Assembly (NCBI RefSeq): GCF_902459465.1
Contig: NC_047066.1
Location: forward strand, 4,190,377 to 4,254,376
DNA length: 64,000 bases
Direction of reading: 5' to 3'
DNA from: Asterias rubens
Taxonomy: Eukaryota; Echinodermata; Asteroidea; Forcipulatida; Asteriidae
This document shows positions 42,101 through 53,774 of the stretch, piece after piece. How positions within the stretch are numbered: position 1 is the first letter of the stretch; every line of letters begins with the position of its first letter. The position numbers and the translations under genes are program-made. The notes under the pieces are model-generated. The model was not told where the DNA came from, did not search any database, and saw only the letters and a list, made by a program, of their open reading frames with translations.

Positions 42101-45100
42101 AGGTAGTGTTTTCTGCTCTACCGGCCAGGCTTCGGATTGATGATACCCAAGCCTACACCCTTATGGATTGTAAAAGGGGTAAACCTGTTTCAGCCCTAGG
42201 AGTACACGTAGGTGGCAACGACCTCTGGAAAGCCCACACCTTGAAGTGGCCTTCAGGCCTTGTGTGTCTGGCGAATTGCATGAAAAAAGAAGAGGAAAAA
42301 AAAGTAGTTAAAAAGCAGTACAGTTCTTTTAAGAACTGAGAATAAGTCTCCCAAAGTCCGAAAATCCGCAGTAGTATTGCATAAACTAAGACCTCAAGTC
42401 AGTTCTCAAAAGAACATGTCTATAGGCTAGCAAGTATACACACACTGCAAACCAAATATAAATTGACACCCATGTACCTTCATCAAATGTAGATGAAATC
42501 TTAACTATTGATTTGATATTTTGGGCAATCTTTTTGTAAGTTTTTTTTTGTAAAGTACTAGTAGCCCACCATAACTTAGCCCACCAGAGTACCAGACTAA
42601 TACACTGCTTTTTACTCGCCCCCCAGGAAGTTTCAGTAACCCAGATATTGTCATAGTATACATGTATGTACCTTTCTGATGTATTAAAGGACTTGGGTAC
42701 CTTTCCAAAATGTCCATAGATTTACATTAAACTTACAGGGTTTGAAGATAATGATAGTGGAAAGCCTCCCTTCAAATATTACTTACTGAGGTGCTGTAGT
42801 TTTTGAGAAATGAGTAAAACAATGTGATGAAAATATGATTGTAAATAATTAAAAAAAAATCATCTCATTAAACGAAAATTATTTTCTTGACATTGTTTTA
42901 CTCATTTCCCCAAAACTACAGTACCTCAGCACGTAATATTTTCAGGGAAGCTTTCTACTATCATTATCTTCAAACTGTGTAAGTTTAGTGTAAATCTGTG
43001 GACGTTCTGTTTTTTGTCCTACAAAAGTTACATAGACCCTTTAATGGTAGCAATCACAACCAAATTAATGGTTAAATAAAGTTAATTTCACACACTGAGC
43101 CCATTCAAGGGCGTAGTTCAAGGCCTGAGGTAGGCATTGTGCTAACCAGTATCTTTTCCCCTGGTTTTAGTGGTTAGTTTGTGAACTTAAAGGAACACGT
43201 TGCCTAATGGATCGGTCGAGTTGGTCTTTGAAAAGCGTTTGTAACCGTTTGATATAAAATGCATGGGTACAAAGATGTTGTAAAAGTAGAATACAATGAT
43301 CCACACAAACATGCCTCGAAATTGCACGGTTTTCCTTTAACCTCGTCGACTACCATGGTCGGCCATTTATGGGAGTCAAATTTTTGACTCCCATAAATGG
43401 TTGACCATGTTAGTTCTCACAGTAAAAGGAAAACCATGCAATTTCGAAGCAAATTTGTGTGGGTCATTGTATTCCAACCATATGCATTTTTATAAAAAAC
43501 GGTTACAAACGCCTTTTATAGACCAACTCATCCGATCCAAGGCAACGTGTTCCTTTAAGTAAGAGACTGAACTTTGATGTTTTTTTTGTCTTCAGGTCAA
43601 ACTGCTGATAACACCTGAAGAATCCATCCCAAAATATGAGGAGATTTTCAGAGATGAAGAGGTGAGCAGGTTTTAAGGAAGGAAATGTCAACATCAAATA
43701 TGAACATAAGGAATCCATAATTAATCCAGTCCATAGCAAACAGATAACCTGGCAAGCTGGTAGAGAGCTTACAGCCAGTGTTGGATAAGTGATGGTATTG
43801 CACTTTTGATTGGTTCTCTCTGCTTTATAAATTATAACAGGAGTCCTGCAAAATTCCTGGGTAGAAAGATTTGACCATGTTATTCAGATAACAGGGCCCA
43901 AAATACCCACAGGCAAGAGTCTGGTAATTAGCTTTGGCCAATAACTCAACCTCAACCGAGCAAGTCCTGCAGTTTAGTGTTTTTTTTTCAAGTTTAGAAA
44001 AGTTATCTGGCCCAGTAAAAATGCTGAGTTATAATCCTAGAGTCTAGTGGAGATTCTTTTAAAATTTAAGTTTTGATCTTAGTGTAATTCACTGCTCTTT
44101 TTTCCTCCTCTTTAGTCTGACGAAGACGATAGTGGACATGAAAGTGACGGCTCGGAGCCAAACGGAAAGAGGCGTCGATATGATGCGGTAAGAAATCGGG
44201 TCTTCATATTTTCTTGAAAGAAGTAAATCTACCATCAAAGAGTTTAAGAGGTCTTCCTTAGAGCCCAGTGAGTGGGCTATTTGAGGTTTATGTGTGACGT
44301 CGCATAAGCAAGGCTTGTATTAGAATTTGAAATGTAAGGGCCGTGTCACACGAGTTAATTTACAGGCAACCAGTTCCAGGCAATCTCCAAGAAGAGAAGG
44401 CAGTCACATTCGAACGTTCACATATTTTCAGACATTGTCTGCAAAATTACTCAAGTGCTTACCAAAGTGGTCCTGTAGAGCAAGCACTGCAGTTGGTTGC
44501 CTCCAAGTTGCCTCCAAGTCGCCTGTAAAAGTTTGCCTCGTGTGCCAATGCCCTTACATCAAAATCACCAAAAGGCTTGAAATGTGACTATTATATTTCT
44601 GATGGTCGTATGCAGGATGCCTTGGAGAGGAGGATGGAGAAAAAACGTCTTAAGAGAGAGTGGGATGAGAAGAGGCATCAGCTGTTATTTGACTATGAAG
44701 AGTTCTCGGGATACGGTCAATCAGTAAGTCACGAAACGTCTTAGATTCTTAGATCCTATAAACGGAACGCAGGCAGTGTTGTAGCCGCCACGGTTGGCGC
44801 TGCTGGGTGGGCCTGCCCAGGACTCACAATTTTTTGCCCAGCACTCTAAGCATTGTGCCTCCCAGCACAGTTTTCCCCCTAGAATAAATCATAAAATTGT
44901 ACACTGTGCATTGATCTGAGACACAGCTGATGATAAGGAGTATCAAATGTCACAGAGAAAGAACACAGTCAAAAGGCCCTGCGACTTATTGCATGGCCCC
45001 GTAACACAAACAGTTTGTAAACCTGGCATCGTGCCTGAAGACTGCACTTCAGCAATAATGGCCCCATAATTAAACATGAATAATTTTGTTGATTCCCTCG

Positions 45101-48100
45101 CCCTTAATAGTGGAAAAAATGATTTATTATACCCACCACTAAAATTGGTCTAGCTACAACCCTGAACCCAGGAAGCCTAGTGATTCGGCAAACCTCAACA
45201 TAATGCTACCGAAACGCATGGAAATCATCCAATAAAGCAGTGTCATGAAATTGGGCCCAGGTTTGATTGTTGTAAGGAAACTTTTAATTCTTGACTTTGA
45301 ACAGGCGGCAATGATAATGTACGACTTGGCTTGGAAGATGTCCAAAGACACAAATGATTTACTCTGGTAAGTTTTGGATAATTTGGTTAAGTGTAGCTTC
45401 AGACAATAGGAGCAAAAATTTCTTTTAAAATATTAAGTATAATTTCAATAGATGTTATTTGACAAAAATAGTAATATTCTCTATACCGCATGCAAAAATG
45501 ACATTCAATGAATCGTTGTGATAGCCGCTGCTAATACATAGGATTCAAACTGCCTCTAGCCCCCAGACAATTGCTTTGTGGTCTAGCAATGCAAAGGTTG
45601 CAGGTTTGAATCCCAAGTGATTCCCTGTGGATTTTTTCACAGAACTTGGGGGAAAGCGCAGTGCTGAATACACATCGTTGTTAAGGGTAACTCCAAGTTA
45701 AATTAAGTGTTATTTCGATAAAATCTGTGGTAGATATCAAAAGCAATTTTTGTGAATTCATAACTTAACCCCTGTATAACGTTCACTTTTGTGTAGGTGG
45801 GCTATCGTTGGTTTGACCGATCAACTACTCTCCAAGAAAATAGACAGGTAAGATAAATGTTTTGCGAATTAAGTGTCTTCCTCAGCACTTGTGCGTGCAG
45901 GCATCACTTGTGCGTGCGGGCATCACTTGTGCGTGCAGGCATCACTTGTGCGTGCGGGCATCACTTGTGCGTGCGGGCATCACTTGTGCGTGCGGGCATC
46001 ACTTGTGCGTGCGGGCATCACTTGTGCGTGCAGGCATCACTTGTGCGTGCGGGCATCACTTGTGCGTGCAGGCATCACTTGTGCGTGCGGGCATCACTTG
46101 TGCGTGCAGGCATCACTTGTGCGTGCGGGCATCACTTGTGCGTGCGGGCATCACTTACAGGCAGCACTTGTGCGTGCAGGCTAAAATGGAACGGTCTACA
46201 TGGCATACACGATGAGGTGGTCATGTTTGCCAAACTATGAGTGAGGTTGTCACTGAAGGTAGCATTTAAAAGCAAAGAGGTCCCCCTCGCTTTTAAATTG
46301 TCAGGGCAAACACTAATTGAGTAAACCATACTTAGCATTAAATTCTGGGTCTGGTGTCGCCCACTTACCTTGCTTGCAAAATTGTTTACCTGTTTGCTCT
46401 GAATACAAACGTTTTAGCATCCTGTACAAATTGTTTCTGGCTGAATCAAGAATACATTGAAGCTGTGGCATCATGTCACAAAACAGGACAATTCTGTCTG
46501 CTGTGTCTTTAGTCTTAGAGTAATGACCAATTGGCTTCACAAGTCTCCTCTCCCATCCTTTTTTTTTTTCCTTTCAGAGAAACGTACGTCTTGGAGGCGA
46601 CAGATTTAAATCGCCACGTGGCAAGACATAATCACCGAGGGGAAGACGAAGATGACTCCGTCTCCATCAATTCCATGAGGATATCATTCACCTCGGAGTA
46701 TCCTTCGTATATTTGTTTACCGTAACAGTTATTTTTTCTTTATTTTACAATTTAGTGTTGCCTACCCTGTTTTGTGTTGTATCATTGTAATGAGCACATC
46801 CATCACATGCCTCTGCTTTAAGAAAAATTTTCAAAATGTGGAAGTAAATGACTTTTGAGAAATGAGTTAAACAACTTTTTGTAAAAAAAAAAATATTTTC
46901 CTGACCAATACGAGCTTAAATTTTCAGAGGTTTGTTATTTTCATATAAAGTGGACAACCCTGTCTTTGACACTTACCAATTTGCCTTGTGATTTTTATGT
47001 TTTTAAGTGATTTTCTGATTTAGTTTGAATTAATTGCCTTAATATTTGTTGAACAGACTTCAATTGGCGTTGTACAGGCATTGGTCATTATTTGACAGTC
47101 TGAGGCACTCATCGTACACAGCTTGCAAGTAAGTCATTATTCCAGGGTTCCCCCATAAAGGCACTAGACACTTATGGTAACAACTCAAAATAAAATAATG
47201 ACATAAAAACTTGGTAACAAGCATTGGAGAGCTGTTGATAGTAGATAAACATTGTGAGAAACGTCTCCCTCTGAAGTAACATAGTTGTTGAAAAAGAGGT
47301 AATTTCTCACTAAAATATTTCAATCTGAGAAAGACTTTAGGCCTGGAGAAAGACTTTAGGACTGAAACCTTCCTTTCCCAGGCATCTGAAAGCTCACGCT
47401 TTTGTGCAACAAGGTCGAGGGTGTTTTTCTTTCATTATTCTGGTTCAACTTTGATGACCAATTGAACCAAAATGTTCACAGATAAAAAAAATAAAATAAT
47501 CTTTAACATGTGTTGGGATACACCAAGTGAGAATACTGGTCTTTGACAAATACCAAACGTATCCTTTGCCTTAAACAGTTGTCCGCTGGCCAAATGCCAG
47601 GTAAAACACACAATGACCAGAAAATAACCACCATTAAGTGTAGAATGATTATTTTTATGCTCAGTATATTGCAATGAAAATGGCTAGTGTTCAACAATTC
47701 TAAAAATCTTAGATTTTTATATCAGCTTTTCTCTGTGTTATTTTGTTTGTCCCCTTTTCTTTGTAGCCTTAAGTTATGGACGTTGAAGGGGTTCAAGAAG
47801 CTTCATGAGTTCTTGGCTGATATGGGTGTGCCGCTTTCTGAATGTAAACAAAAGTTTTCCGCTATGGACATGGGCCTCAAGGATAATGTGGCCGAGTGGC
47901 TGGTTACATCGGCTCGCAAGTTTGGGTGAGTGTACATTTTTATCAAAGGTTCAGGGGTCGATTTCTCAAAGACAGTTCTAACTTAGGACTAGTCCTAGGA
48001 GTTTAAAAAAAACTTAAGGCTAGTCCTAAGTTAGTCTTAACTCTTTCCACCCCAGAGCACATTGTACGAGAGAATTATTAATTTTTTGAACATTCACGAT

Positions 48101-51100
48101 CGTAACACATACATCAATTCAACTTTGTGAGACTGATTGGGTAAAGAACAATAACATTGTTTTAAAATGATTAGAGAATTTTATATATTTTAGAATTAGT
48201 TATTATTTCCCCAAATTGTGAAATTTCCCTTGAAAGTGAAGTGCTCAAATATTTAATTATAACTTTTCAATAGAAATGTGTACATTGTGCAGAATTATGT
48301 AAACAACTGAAAATTACCTGACTTGACTACTGCCGCTTTAGTGCCGCAAAGTCCCCCAGTGGACAAAATGAAAGATTTGCTGTTAAAGCCAATATACACT
48401 TTTGGCAAACAGTATTGTCCAAGTTCCACACTTCGTGTATCACAACTTATATATAAAATAACAAACCTGTGAAAATGTAGGCTCAATCGGTCAGCGGAGT
48501 CAGGAGAAAATAATGGGAAAACCCACTCTTGTTTCCGCACGTTTCGCCGTGTCATGACATGTGTTTAAAATAAATCCGTAATTTTCGCTATCGAGAATTG
48601 ATATTGTTTCGATGTTTTCTCAAAAAGTAAAACATTTCATGGAATAATATTTCAAGATAAGTCTTTCACCATTACCTTCTGTAAACCCTGTAAGTTGTTT
48701 GTAAATCTGTGAACTTTTATTTTATTTTCTGTACCGAAAGAGTATGATAAGAACTGTGTGGCCTCATAGTTCACAAGTTTGACGGCAATTTTTTTCAATA
48801 ATGACTTTTCTCTTTGATGTCTTCTCTCAGGTTGGAGCAGATAACACTCTCTTCATTTCAAGCTCAGTATGGCTTCAAGAACAAGGTGATTGTTTATTTT
48901 TATAACAACATGTGTTTGAATTGGTTAGAAACAGAGTTTGGAATTATATTTTATATTAAAAGGACAATTTTGTACCCCTTTTGAAATGGACATACATACA
49001 TTATTTTCAGCGACACTGCATTACAAACTGCGGTATTAACATTTTCCAAACATATGTTTTGATTTGATATTTTGATCATAAGTTTGTTTCATATCGCTAT
49101 GATCTTGTTTTCTTCAACTTGTTATTATTGTGCATGAGATTTGTCTTTTTTGTTTGTTACTAGAGTGTTATTTTTCTTTGTTATATTTTTGACAAGTGTT
49201 TCTTTATTAGCAAATGTTTTCCTTTGAGATCAAATTAACTTGTTTTTGTTTGTTTCGGTTGCCAGTTCTGTGCATTTGACATTGCCTATGCGGTCAATGC
49301 TCTTCTTGAATCAGTTGTAAGTATATTTTATTCTTCTTTTAGTAACCATACATTATTTCTTTTTACTCCAACATATATTTACATTATTTGAATTGACTGT
49401 TCTATAACAAAGCTGCAACGAAAGTGCTCAACCGGGCACCAAAACAAAAAGTTCCCCCCCCCCCCCATGGGCAGATTTCATTGGCTAACAAACAACGCAC
49501 CAATCCAAATTGGCCAATCCCGGGGAGGCCCGCGAACCATCCCACCTGGTAAACTTGCAATGCATGAGGGCGCCACCCATAAGTGTATAGTAGAGCATAA
49601 AGCATTTTGATTGCAAACTGCAATAAAATGAATTTTACTGTCATGTTGCACCTCCATGTTTAATTCAGTCCACACTTGACATCACGCACTTGAAAGTTCT
49701 CCTAGCAGTTCATGTTCAAAAAGCATTCAGTGTAGCTGGACCAATGATTTGACACAATCTTTTTCCTGATTTTCGAAATTGTAATGAAACTTTTATTCTA
49801 TTTTGGCACAGGAGATGAACAAGACCTTAGAGGGCAATTTCTTGGAAGCACTCGACTGTCTCTCAAGGTAATTGACTCTTTGACTGTACACTTTGTGGTA
49901 TAAAATGGAAAAATATTTTATCAGACTCAAAGCAGGCCAGGAATTACAAAGAGGCCATGGCCTCCGTTGCCCCTTCTGTTGGCCTTGGTGCCCTTCAAAA
50001 GTTGTCCATTGTTTGTCAATGGATGTGCCCTTTACAAAATGAAAATGGCCTTGCCCTTTCAATATTTTCAAAGAAGAAATTCCAGTCCTGTCGAAGCCAT
50101 TATTTGAACACAATATTACACAATTTAAAAACAAAAGGCTGCTGGATTTGTCAAGTCACGTGTTTACTGGCCCGATCTTAAAACTACTGGCCCGATCTTA
50201 AAACTACTGGCCCGATCTTAAAACTACTGGCTGCCGGCCTTTGGTCCCATGTGTAAGATTGGAGCCCTGCATGTTTTTTTTTTTTTTTTAAGTTCAAGCT
50301 ACATTATAAAATAAAGAGAATAATAACCCATTTTTAAATAGCGCGTTTCACACCCGGAGGGCGTCCCAAAGCGCTTCACATTATTACCCCTGCCGTCGAT
50401 TTCACCAAACTCTTCCTAACTTAGGATTAATGTTAGGACTTAGGACGGGTTCAGTTCCGTATCCAAATACGTAGTACGCATTAAACCCATCCTAAGTTAG
50501 GACGGGTCACTCGTCCTAACTCGGGTTAGGATTAATCTTAGCGTTTCGTGAAATCGGCTGCTGGTCACTGGGCCTTAATTCACTCATTAAACCATCCTAG
50601 CTCCCTGGTGGGGAGTATACAGCCTTGTGCACGTTAATATGCACTACTCGGCTAAATCAATCACAAGAACCATCTCTGCCCTCACAGGTACCCATTTACC
50701 CCTGGGTGGAGAGAAGCAATTAAAGTTAAGTATATTGCTCAGGGAAACAACTGTCACGACCGGGATTCAAACCCACACTCTGCTGAACAGAAGCACCAGA
50801 GCTTGAGTTTGGTGCTCTTATCCGCTCGGCCACGATCACCAATCTACCTCTTTTACTCTCTTCAAAAATTCCACAGATTACACAATCCTTTTCACAAGAA
50901 TTGTTTTACCTTTGACTTCTTCAGGCTAAGGGTAAAACCAAAACAAAAATTTAAATCTTTTATTCCCCGATGCAAATTGAGCATTTATTAAATCGTTGAG
51001 ATATTCACTGCAAAAAATATATAGGATTCGTACTGCAGCTAGCTACTGGGCAAACCCGGTGGTCTAGTTGGTAAGACACTGCTCTAGAATTGCAAAGGTA

Positions 51101-53294
51101 ATAAAATATGCCTGTGATTTTCGTTTCATGGAACTTGGGGAAAGCACCGAGGATACAATTCTAACAAACACTGGTGTGAGGGTAAAAGATTTTAAATTAA
51201 TTTTTGTACTTCTTTATGGGCAGATCAAATATTGAAAAGCTCGTCCACGGTCTAGAGCTATCCAAGCGACAGTTCCGTGCGACCGTCAATCAGGTCCAGT
51301 CTCTACTAGACATGAGTCAAGTCATCTCGGCTGGCTCATTCCTCTATGCTTTCATCCCAGAAGGAACTCCAGACGTCAATTACTTCTCCATGCCAAACTG
51401 TCTTGGGATGCTTGCTAGGTTCACGCTTGAGGCCTATGTTAAAATGGTAAGTTTTTTTAACAGTTTGTGGACAAAAGATTGAAAAGCACCAAGTCTAGAG
51501 GTTTATTTAGATTTTCAGGCTCTTGGCGATGAGGGTCTGCGGATCTCCTCTCCAGGCAAAGTTTCTATCTATATTTGGTTTGTAGTAACACCATGCGTAT
51601 ATCTATATCTGGGTTGATTAAGTTCTTTTGAGAACTTGTCTCGCTTTAGATTATACTACCGCGGAGTAGAGTTTTTGTAATTTGGGAGATTTCTGTATTC
51701 CTGCTGAGTAGATTTTTTGGAATTCGGGAAAATTCTCAGTTCTGACAATGACTACCTGGGAGGAAGATAGGAAACTTAGTGGATCTAGGGGACTTCTCGT
51801 TATTAACCTCATTGCCGCGGAATGAGTCCTCAATTGGTCTCAACGATTCGACGAGCTTACTCTGATCATTGTCAGGAGACTAGGGGTCTACCAAGTTCTT
51901 TCAAAATCCTTTTCAACTGTTGTCAGTAAAACAGTGGAAAGGAACATGCATTACAAGTCAAAACTTGTTTCAAAGAACTGTGCAGATTCAGAGTTTCAAA
52001 CGAATTAATGGGGACCATTTTAAAGTGGATACAAATGACCGGTTGACGAAGGTTCAGAAACTGCATGTTTGTCTTCTTTGTTTTTCCAGAAAACTATGTT
52101 TATGTTTCTCGTTGCTCTTTGTTTCTTTTCGTTCCAGTCAAAGAACAGGAAGGCTAGAACGCTTCCACTTGTAATGACTGCACCTTTAAACCTTGAGACT
52201 GGGACGCTGTTAGTTGTTGGAATACCGCCACTCCCGGAGCTGGAACAAAGCTCAAGAAAGTAAGTCCTGATTTGGGGTTGAACAAAGAAAATATTGGCTG
52301 AAGCAGGATTTGAACCAACAACCTCCAGATTAATGTGCTGGCGCTGTATCAACTGAGCTATCCAGCCGTCTCCATAGCTTGTCAATATCTTTGTTCGGGG
52401 GTGCCAGTGAGAAGCCCTACAACTGTTAGCTGCCGTGTAGCCAGAGAACACACCCAAGTTTAAGATACTATCTAGGAAAGCAGCATCTAGGGGGTTGGCT
52501 TAAGGGGATGCAACTTTTTATTTCGGATAAAAAATAATAAGCATTTGTTGTGGTGCCCTGTGCTTTTGCTGTGGTGCCCTTTGCAAAGCTCCAATGCAAA
52601 TTTTGATTTTCCTCATAGAAGTTCCCCTTTCCAAAGAAAAATTGCTGTGCCCTTCAAAAGCGAAGGTCAAGGTCTGCATATGGTTAACATGTTGAGACAT
52701 TTTTTTAAACTACCATTTTGCTCTCTTTTTTCCAGTTTCTTCGGAAGAGCTTTCGAACAAGCTGGACAAAAGACAGGCTCAAGGATTCTCCACGACAAAT
52801 TTGACTCATCAGGTAAGAAGAAATGCCTTTGGCTTTTATTAAAGCTTTCTCTAATTTAACACTTTATATTTTAACTTCAGTACTAAACAACCAACATACA
52901 ATGAAACTAAAGAAAGTATGTGAAACCAACATACATAATATTATGGTTAGCAAATTATTTTAAACGGAGAAGTTCAAAACACACGAATGGCAATTAAGTT
53001 TCCGTTGTTAATGCCAACAGAGCTGAAGAAAAAGAAAATAAGTTACAATACTAAATATAGATAAATGAAAACTAAATATTCCCAAAAGTACATTTTCAGC
53101 TGTCTATAAAAATAGCTACATAAGGTTGTAAATGTATGTTGAGATCTATATGGGGTGTCAATGAGAGCAAGAGACTGTCAAGTTTGAATGTTAAATCAAT
53201 TTTTATCTTTTGTCTATTTGGATTTGCAGTAATCGAAATGAAGAATGAAGATCGGAGTAAATTCTTTGATGCCCTTATCTCGCTGCTGACATAG
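39171..53294 (+). CDS. CDC45: CDC45, DNA replication initiation factor (CMG helicase subunit)
   Basis: Eighteen exons: 39171-39221, 40804-40956, 41752-41889, 43596-43661, 44116-44187, 44616-44723, 45305-45366, 45797-45847, 46578-46697, 47057-47128, 47767-47925, 48831-48885, 49266-49316, 49812-49867, 51224-51446, 52138-52259, 52736-52812, 53230-53294. The sum is 1701 nt, 566 residues plus stop, exactly the human length, and all phases agree. CDC45 joins MCM2-7 and GINS to form the replicative helicase in the nucleus. Landmarks: [12 protein letters not shown] start; [16 protein letters not shown], the RecJ/DHH-like motif of this catalytically dead family (residues about 24-39); INCGA and CDSHRP; acidic/basic linker [21 protein letters not shown] (137-157); [97 protein letters not shown] end. 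Exon 9 uses a weak GTATCC donor. Confidence 0.97.
39620..40015. repeat. Cluster of MITE family G arms in CDC45 intron 1
   Basis: Repeated AAGTGGTGGCGCCATACGG and CCGTATGGCGCCACCACTTT units in both orientations surround TACAAAAAGGGATATCTCAT. At least one full element and parts of another are present. Confidence 0.75.
40437..40771. repeat. MITE family H in CDC45 intron 1
   Basis: AAGGCCGAGATAAAAAGAAA to TTTCTTTTTTTACTTGGCCT, with a central TTTCAAGATGGCCGCCATTC block. Its right end lies about 30 bp from the acceptor of CDC45 exon 2. Confidence 0.75.
41177..41302. repeat. MITE family G, complete short copy
   Basis: TTTCCGTATGGCGCCACCAC to GTGGTGGCGCCATACGGAAA around a 70 bp core holding ACAAAAAGGGATATATCAAT. 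About 120 bp long, CDC45 intron 2. Confidence 0.85.
41454..41560. mobile_element. hAT-type MITE fragment
   Basis: TTAGTGCTGAGCGAATAGTG, GGATACCGCTGGCCAACTAT and ACCGCTAGAGGGCGCTA match the left arm of the hAT element at 14497-15115. The right end is lost. Confidence 0.7.
41895..42415. mobile_element. Penelope-like terminal fragments interrupted by a SINE-like segment
   Basis: TTAAGAACTCTCTCCGCGGT with AGAAGTCCCCTCGATCCACT (41900-41960) and AGTTCTTTTAAGAACTGAGA ...TCAGTTCTCAAAAGAAC (42320-42415) correspond to the inverse of the block at 51615-51900 and 57310-57576. Between them lies tRNA-like TTTGAATCCCGGTTGTGAC SINE sequence. CDC45 intron 3. Confidence 0.55.
42684..43044. repeat. MITE family C, full fold-back
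   Basis: TTAAAGGACTTGGGTACC to ACATAGACCCTTTAA with inverted arms (ACAGGGTTTGAAGATAATGA versus TCATTATCTTCAAACTGTGT). CDC45 intron 3. Confidence 0.85.
43188..43558. repeat. MITE family D, complete fold-back
   Basis: TTAAAGGAACACGTTGCC to GGCAACGTGTTCCTTTAA. The two arms are inverted over almost their full length and meet at AAATTTTTGACTCCCATAAA. CDC45 intron 3, ending about 40 bp before exon 4. Confidence 0.9.
44335..44557. repeat. Palindromic MITE (GGCCGTGTCACACGAG ends)
   Basis: GGGCCGTGTCACACGAGTTA at the left, GCCTCGTGTGCCAATGCCC at the right, with GGCAACCAGTTCC and GGTTGCCTCCAAGTTGCCTC inside. CDC45 intron 5. Confidence 0.7.
45535..45700 (+). repeat. tRNA-derived SINE
   Basis: GGTCTAGCAATGCAAAGG and GCAGGTTTGAATCCCAAGTG (B-box like), then TTTTCACAGAACTTGGGGG and ATACACATCGTTGTTAAGGG tail. 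Related copies: 34290-34755, 51040-51200, 54220-54360, 59150-59350. CDC45 intron 7. Confidence 0.65.
45886..46160. repeat. Minisatellite, 19 bp unit, about 14 copies
   Basis: CACTTGTGCGTGCGGGCAT and its one-base variant CACTTGTGCGTGCAGGCAT alternate irregularly. It begins about 40 bp after CDC45 exon 8. Because 19 is not a multiple of 3, all three frames stay open, which explains the three overlapping Cys/His-rich ORFs. None is a gene. Confidence 0.95.
47157..47574 (-). repeat. MITE family A, divergent copy
   Basis: AAAGGCACTAGACACTTATG to CGTATCCTTTGCCTTAAA, with central blocks changed (GAGAAAGACTTTAGG duplicated). CDC45 intron 10. Confidence 0.75.
47950..48052. repeat. Palindromic MITE, 'CTAAGTTAGGAC' family (copy 2, short)
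   Basis: GGGGTCGATTTCTCAAAGAC to GTCTTAACTCTTTCCACCCC, with ACTTAGGACTAGTCCTAGGA inside. CDC45 intron 11. Confidence 0.8.
48383..48746 (+). repeat. MITE family B
   Basis: TTAAAGCCAATATACACTTT at the left, body as in other family B copies, and the right end decays after CTGTACCGAAAGAG. CDC45 intron 11. Confidence 0.8.
49930..50110. repeat. Dispersed 'GGTGCCCTTC...AATTCCAG' repeat
   Basis: Same family as 10195-10335 and 52545-52690: CCTTGGTGCCCTTCAAAAGT, TGTGCCCTTTACAAAATGAA, AAGAAATTCCAGTCCTG. CDC45 intron 14. Confidence 0.55.
50165..50229. repeat. Three direct copies of a 20 bp motif
   Basis: CTGGCCCGATCTTAAAACTA occurs three times in a row and a fourth partial copy (CTGGC) follows. Confidence 0.9.
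50340..50850. mobile_element. SINE-like element interrupted by a palindromic MITE
   Basis: The outer element runs from GCGCGTTTCACACCCGGAGG to the minus-strand tRNA-like end GACCGGGATTCAAACCCACA ... GCTCTTATCCGCTCGGCCAC. The 'CTAAGTTAGGAC' MITE (about 50390-50562) lies inside it, with CGATTTCACCAAACTCTTCC at its left and TTTCGTGAAATCGGCTGC at its right. Confidence 0.65.
51040..51200 (+). repeat. tRNA-derived SINE
   Basis: CCGGTGGTCTAGTTGGTAAG resembles a tRNA D-arm/A box, followed by CACTGCTCTAGAATTGCAAA and the ATGGAACTTGGGGAAAGCAC tail. CDC45 intron 14, ending about 20 bp before exon 15. Confidence 0.65.
51615..51900. mobile_element. Penelope-like element terminal fragment
   Basis: TTAAGTTCTTTTGAGAACTT, TACTACCGCGGAGTAGAG, GGGGACTTCTCGTTATTAAC and CAATTGGTCTCAACGATTCG are shared with 57310-57576. 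Its hammerhead-like core (minus strand) is degenerate: CTGACAATGATCAG in place of CTGATGA. CDC45 intron 15. Confidence 0.55.
52300..52375 (-). repeat. tRNA-like sequence (SINE head or tRNA relic)
   Basis: The minus strand reads GGCTGGATAGCTCAGTTGAT, then CCAG / CTGG around a 9 nt loop, then GGTTCAAATCC. A and B boxes are good, but the anticodon loop is two bases too long, so I read it as a SINE head, not a tRNA gene. CDC45 intron 16. Confidence 0.6.
52545..52690. repeat. Dispersed 'GGTGCCCTTTGC' repeat
   Basis: TGTGGTGCCCTTTGCAAAGC and CTGTGCCCTTCAAAAGCGAA as in the copy at 10195-10335. CDC45 intron 16. Confidence 0.55.
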
Positions 53295-53774
53295 GAATAC
53301 AAGCTCCATAATATCACATACTGGGTACGTACATAGTCCTTTATCAACATCAAGTCATACACATTTCACACAAGATTTGTGTGTACTACTTTGGGGTACC
53401 ACCAGAAACTGATGTCGGACTTATTTATGCGTATACAATCGTTTTTGAAGGAGCTTGTCATCAACAAAAAGTTGTACAAAATAATCAGAAAATAAGCCTG
53501 TGTTTGTAGATTGTACATAGTGTGAATTATTAAGATGCTTAAACCTATGCCATTATGTGAAATATGCTAGCTTTATAGTGTGATGATATTCTAATGAAGC
53601 GACCATAAGCTACAAGAACTGACCATGATTCATGTTGTTCTATATGAGCATCAACTTGCAAGAAAATTGAAAGGATTGTGTACTAACTTGTCCATGTGCC
53701 ATCTACACTAGTTTGTAATCAGTTTATAATGCATTAGCTGAAAAAACGCCCGTTACTATGGGTGTCTAAGCTAG

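Noticed and set aside
45857-46240. Three overlapping Cys/His-rich ORFs ([19 protein letters not shown] repeats)
   Set aside because: They are a 19 bp minisatellite read in three frames, inside a CDC45 intron.
52300-52375. A functional tRNA gene on the minus strand in CDC45 intron 16
   Set aside because: The boxes are good but the anticodon loop has nine bases, and similar sequences serve as SINE heads.
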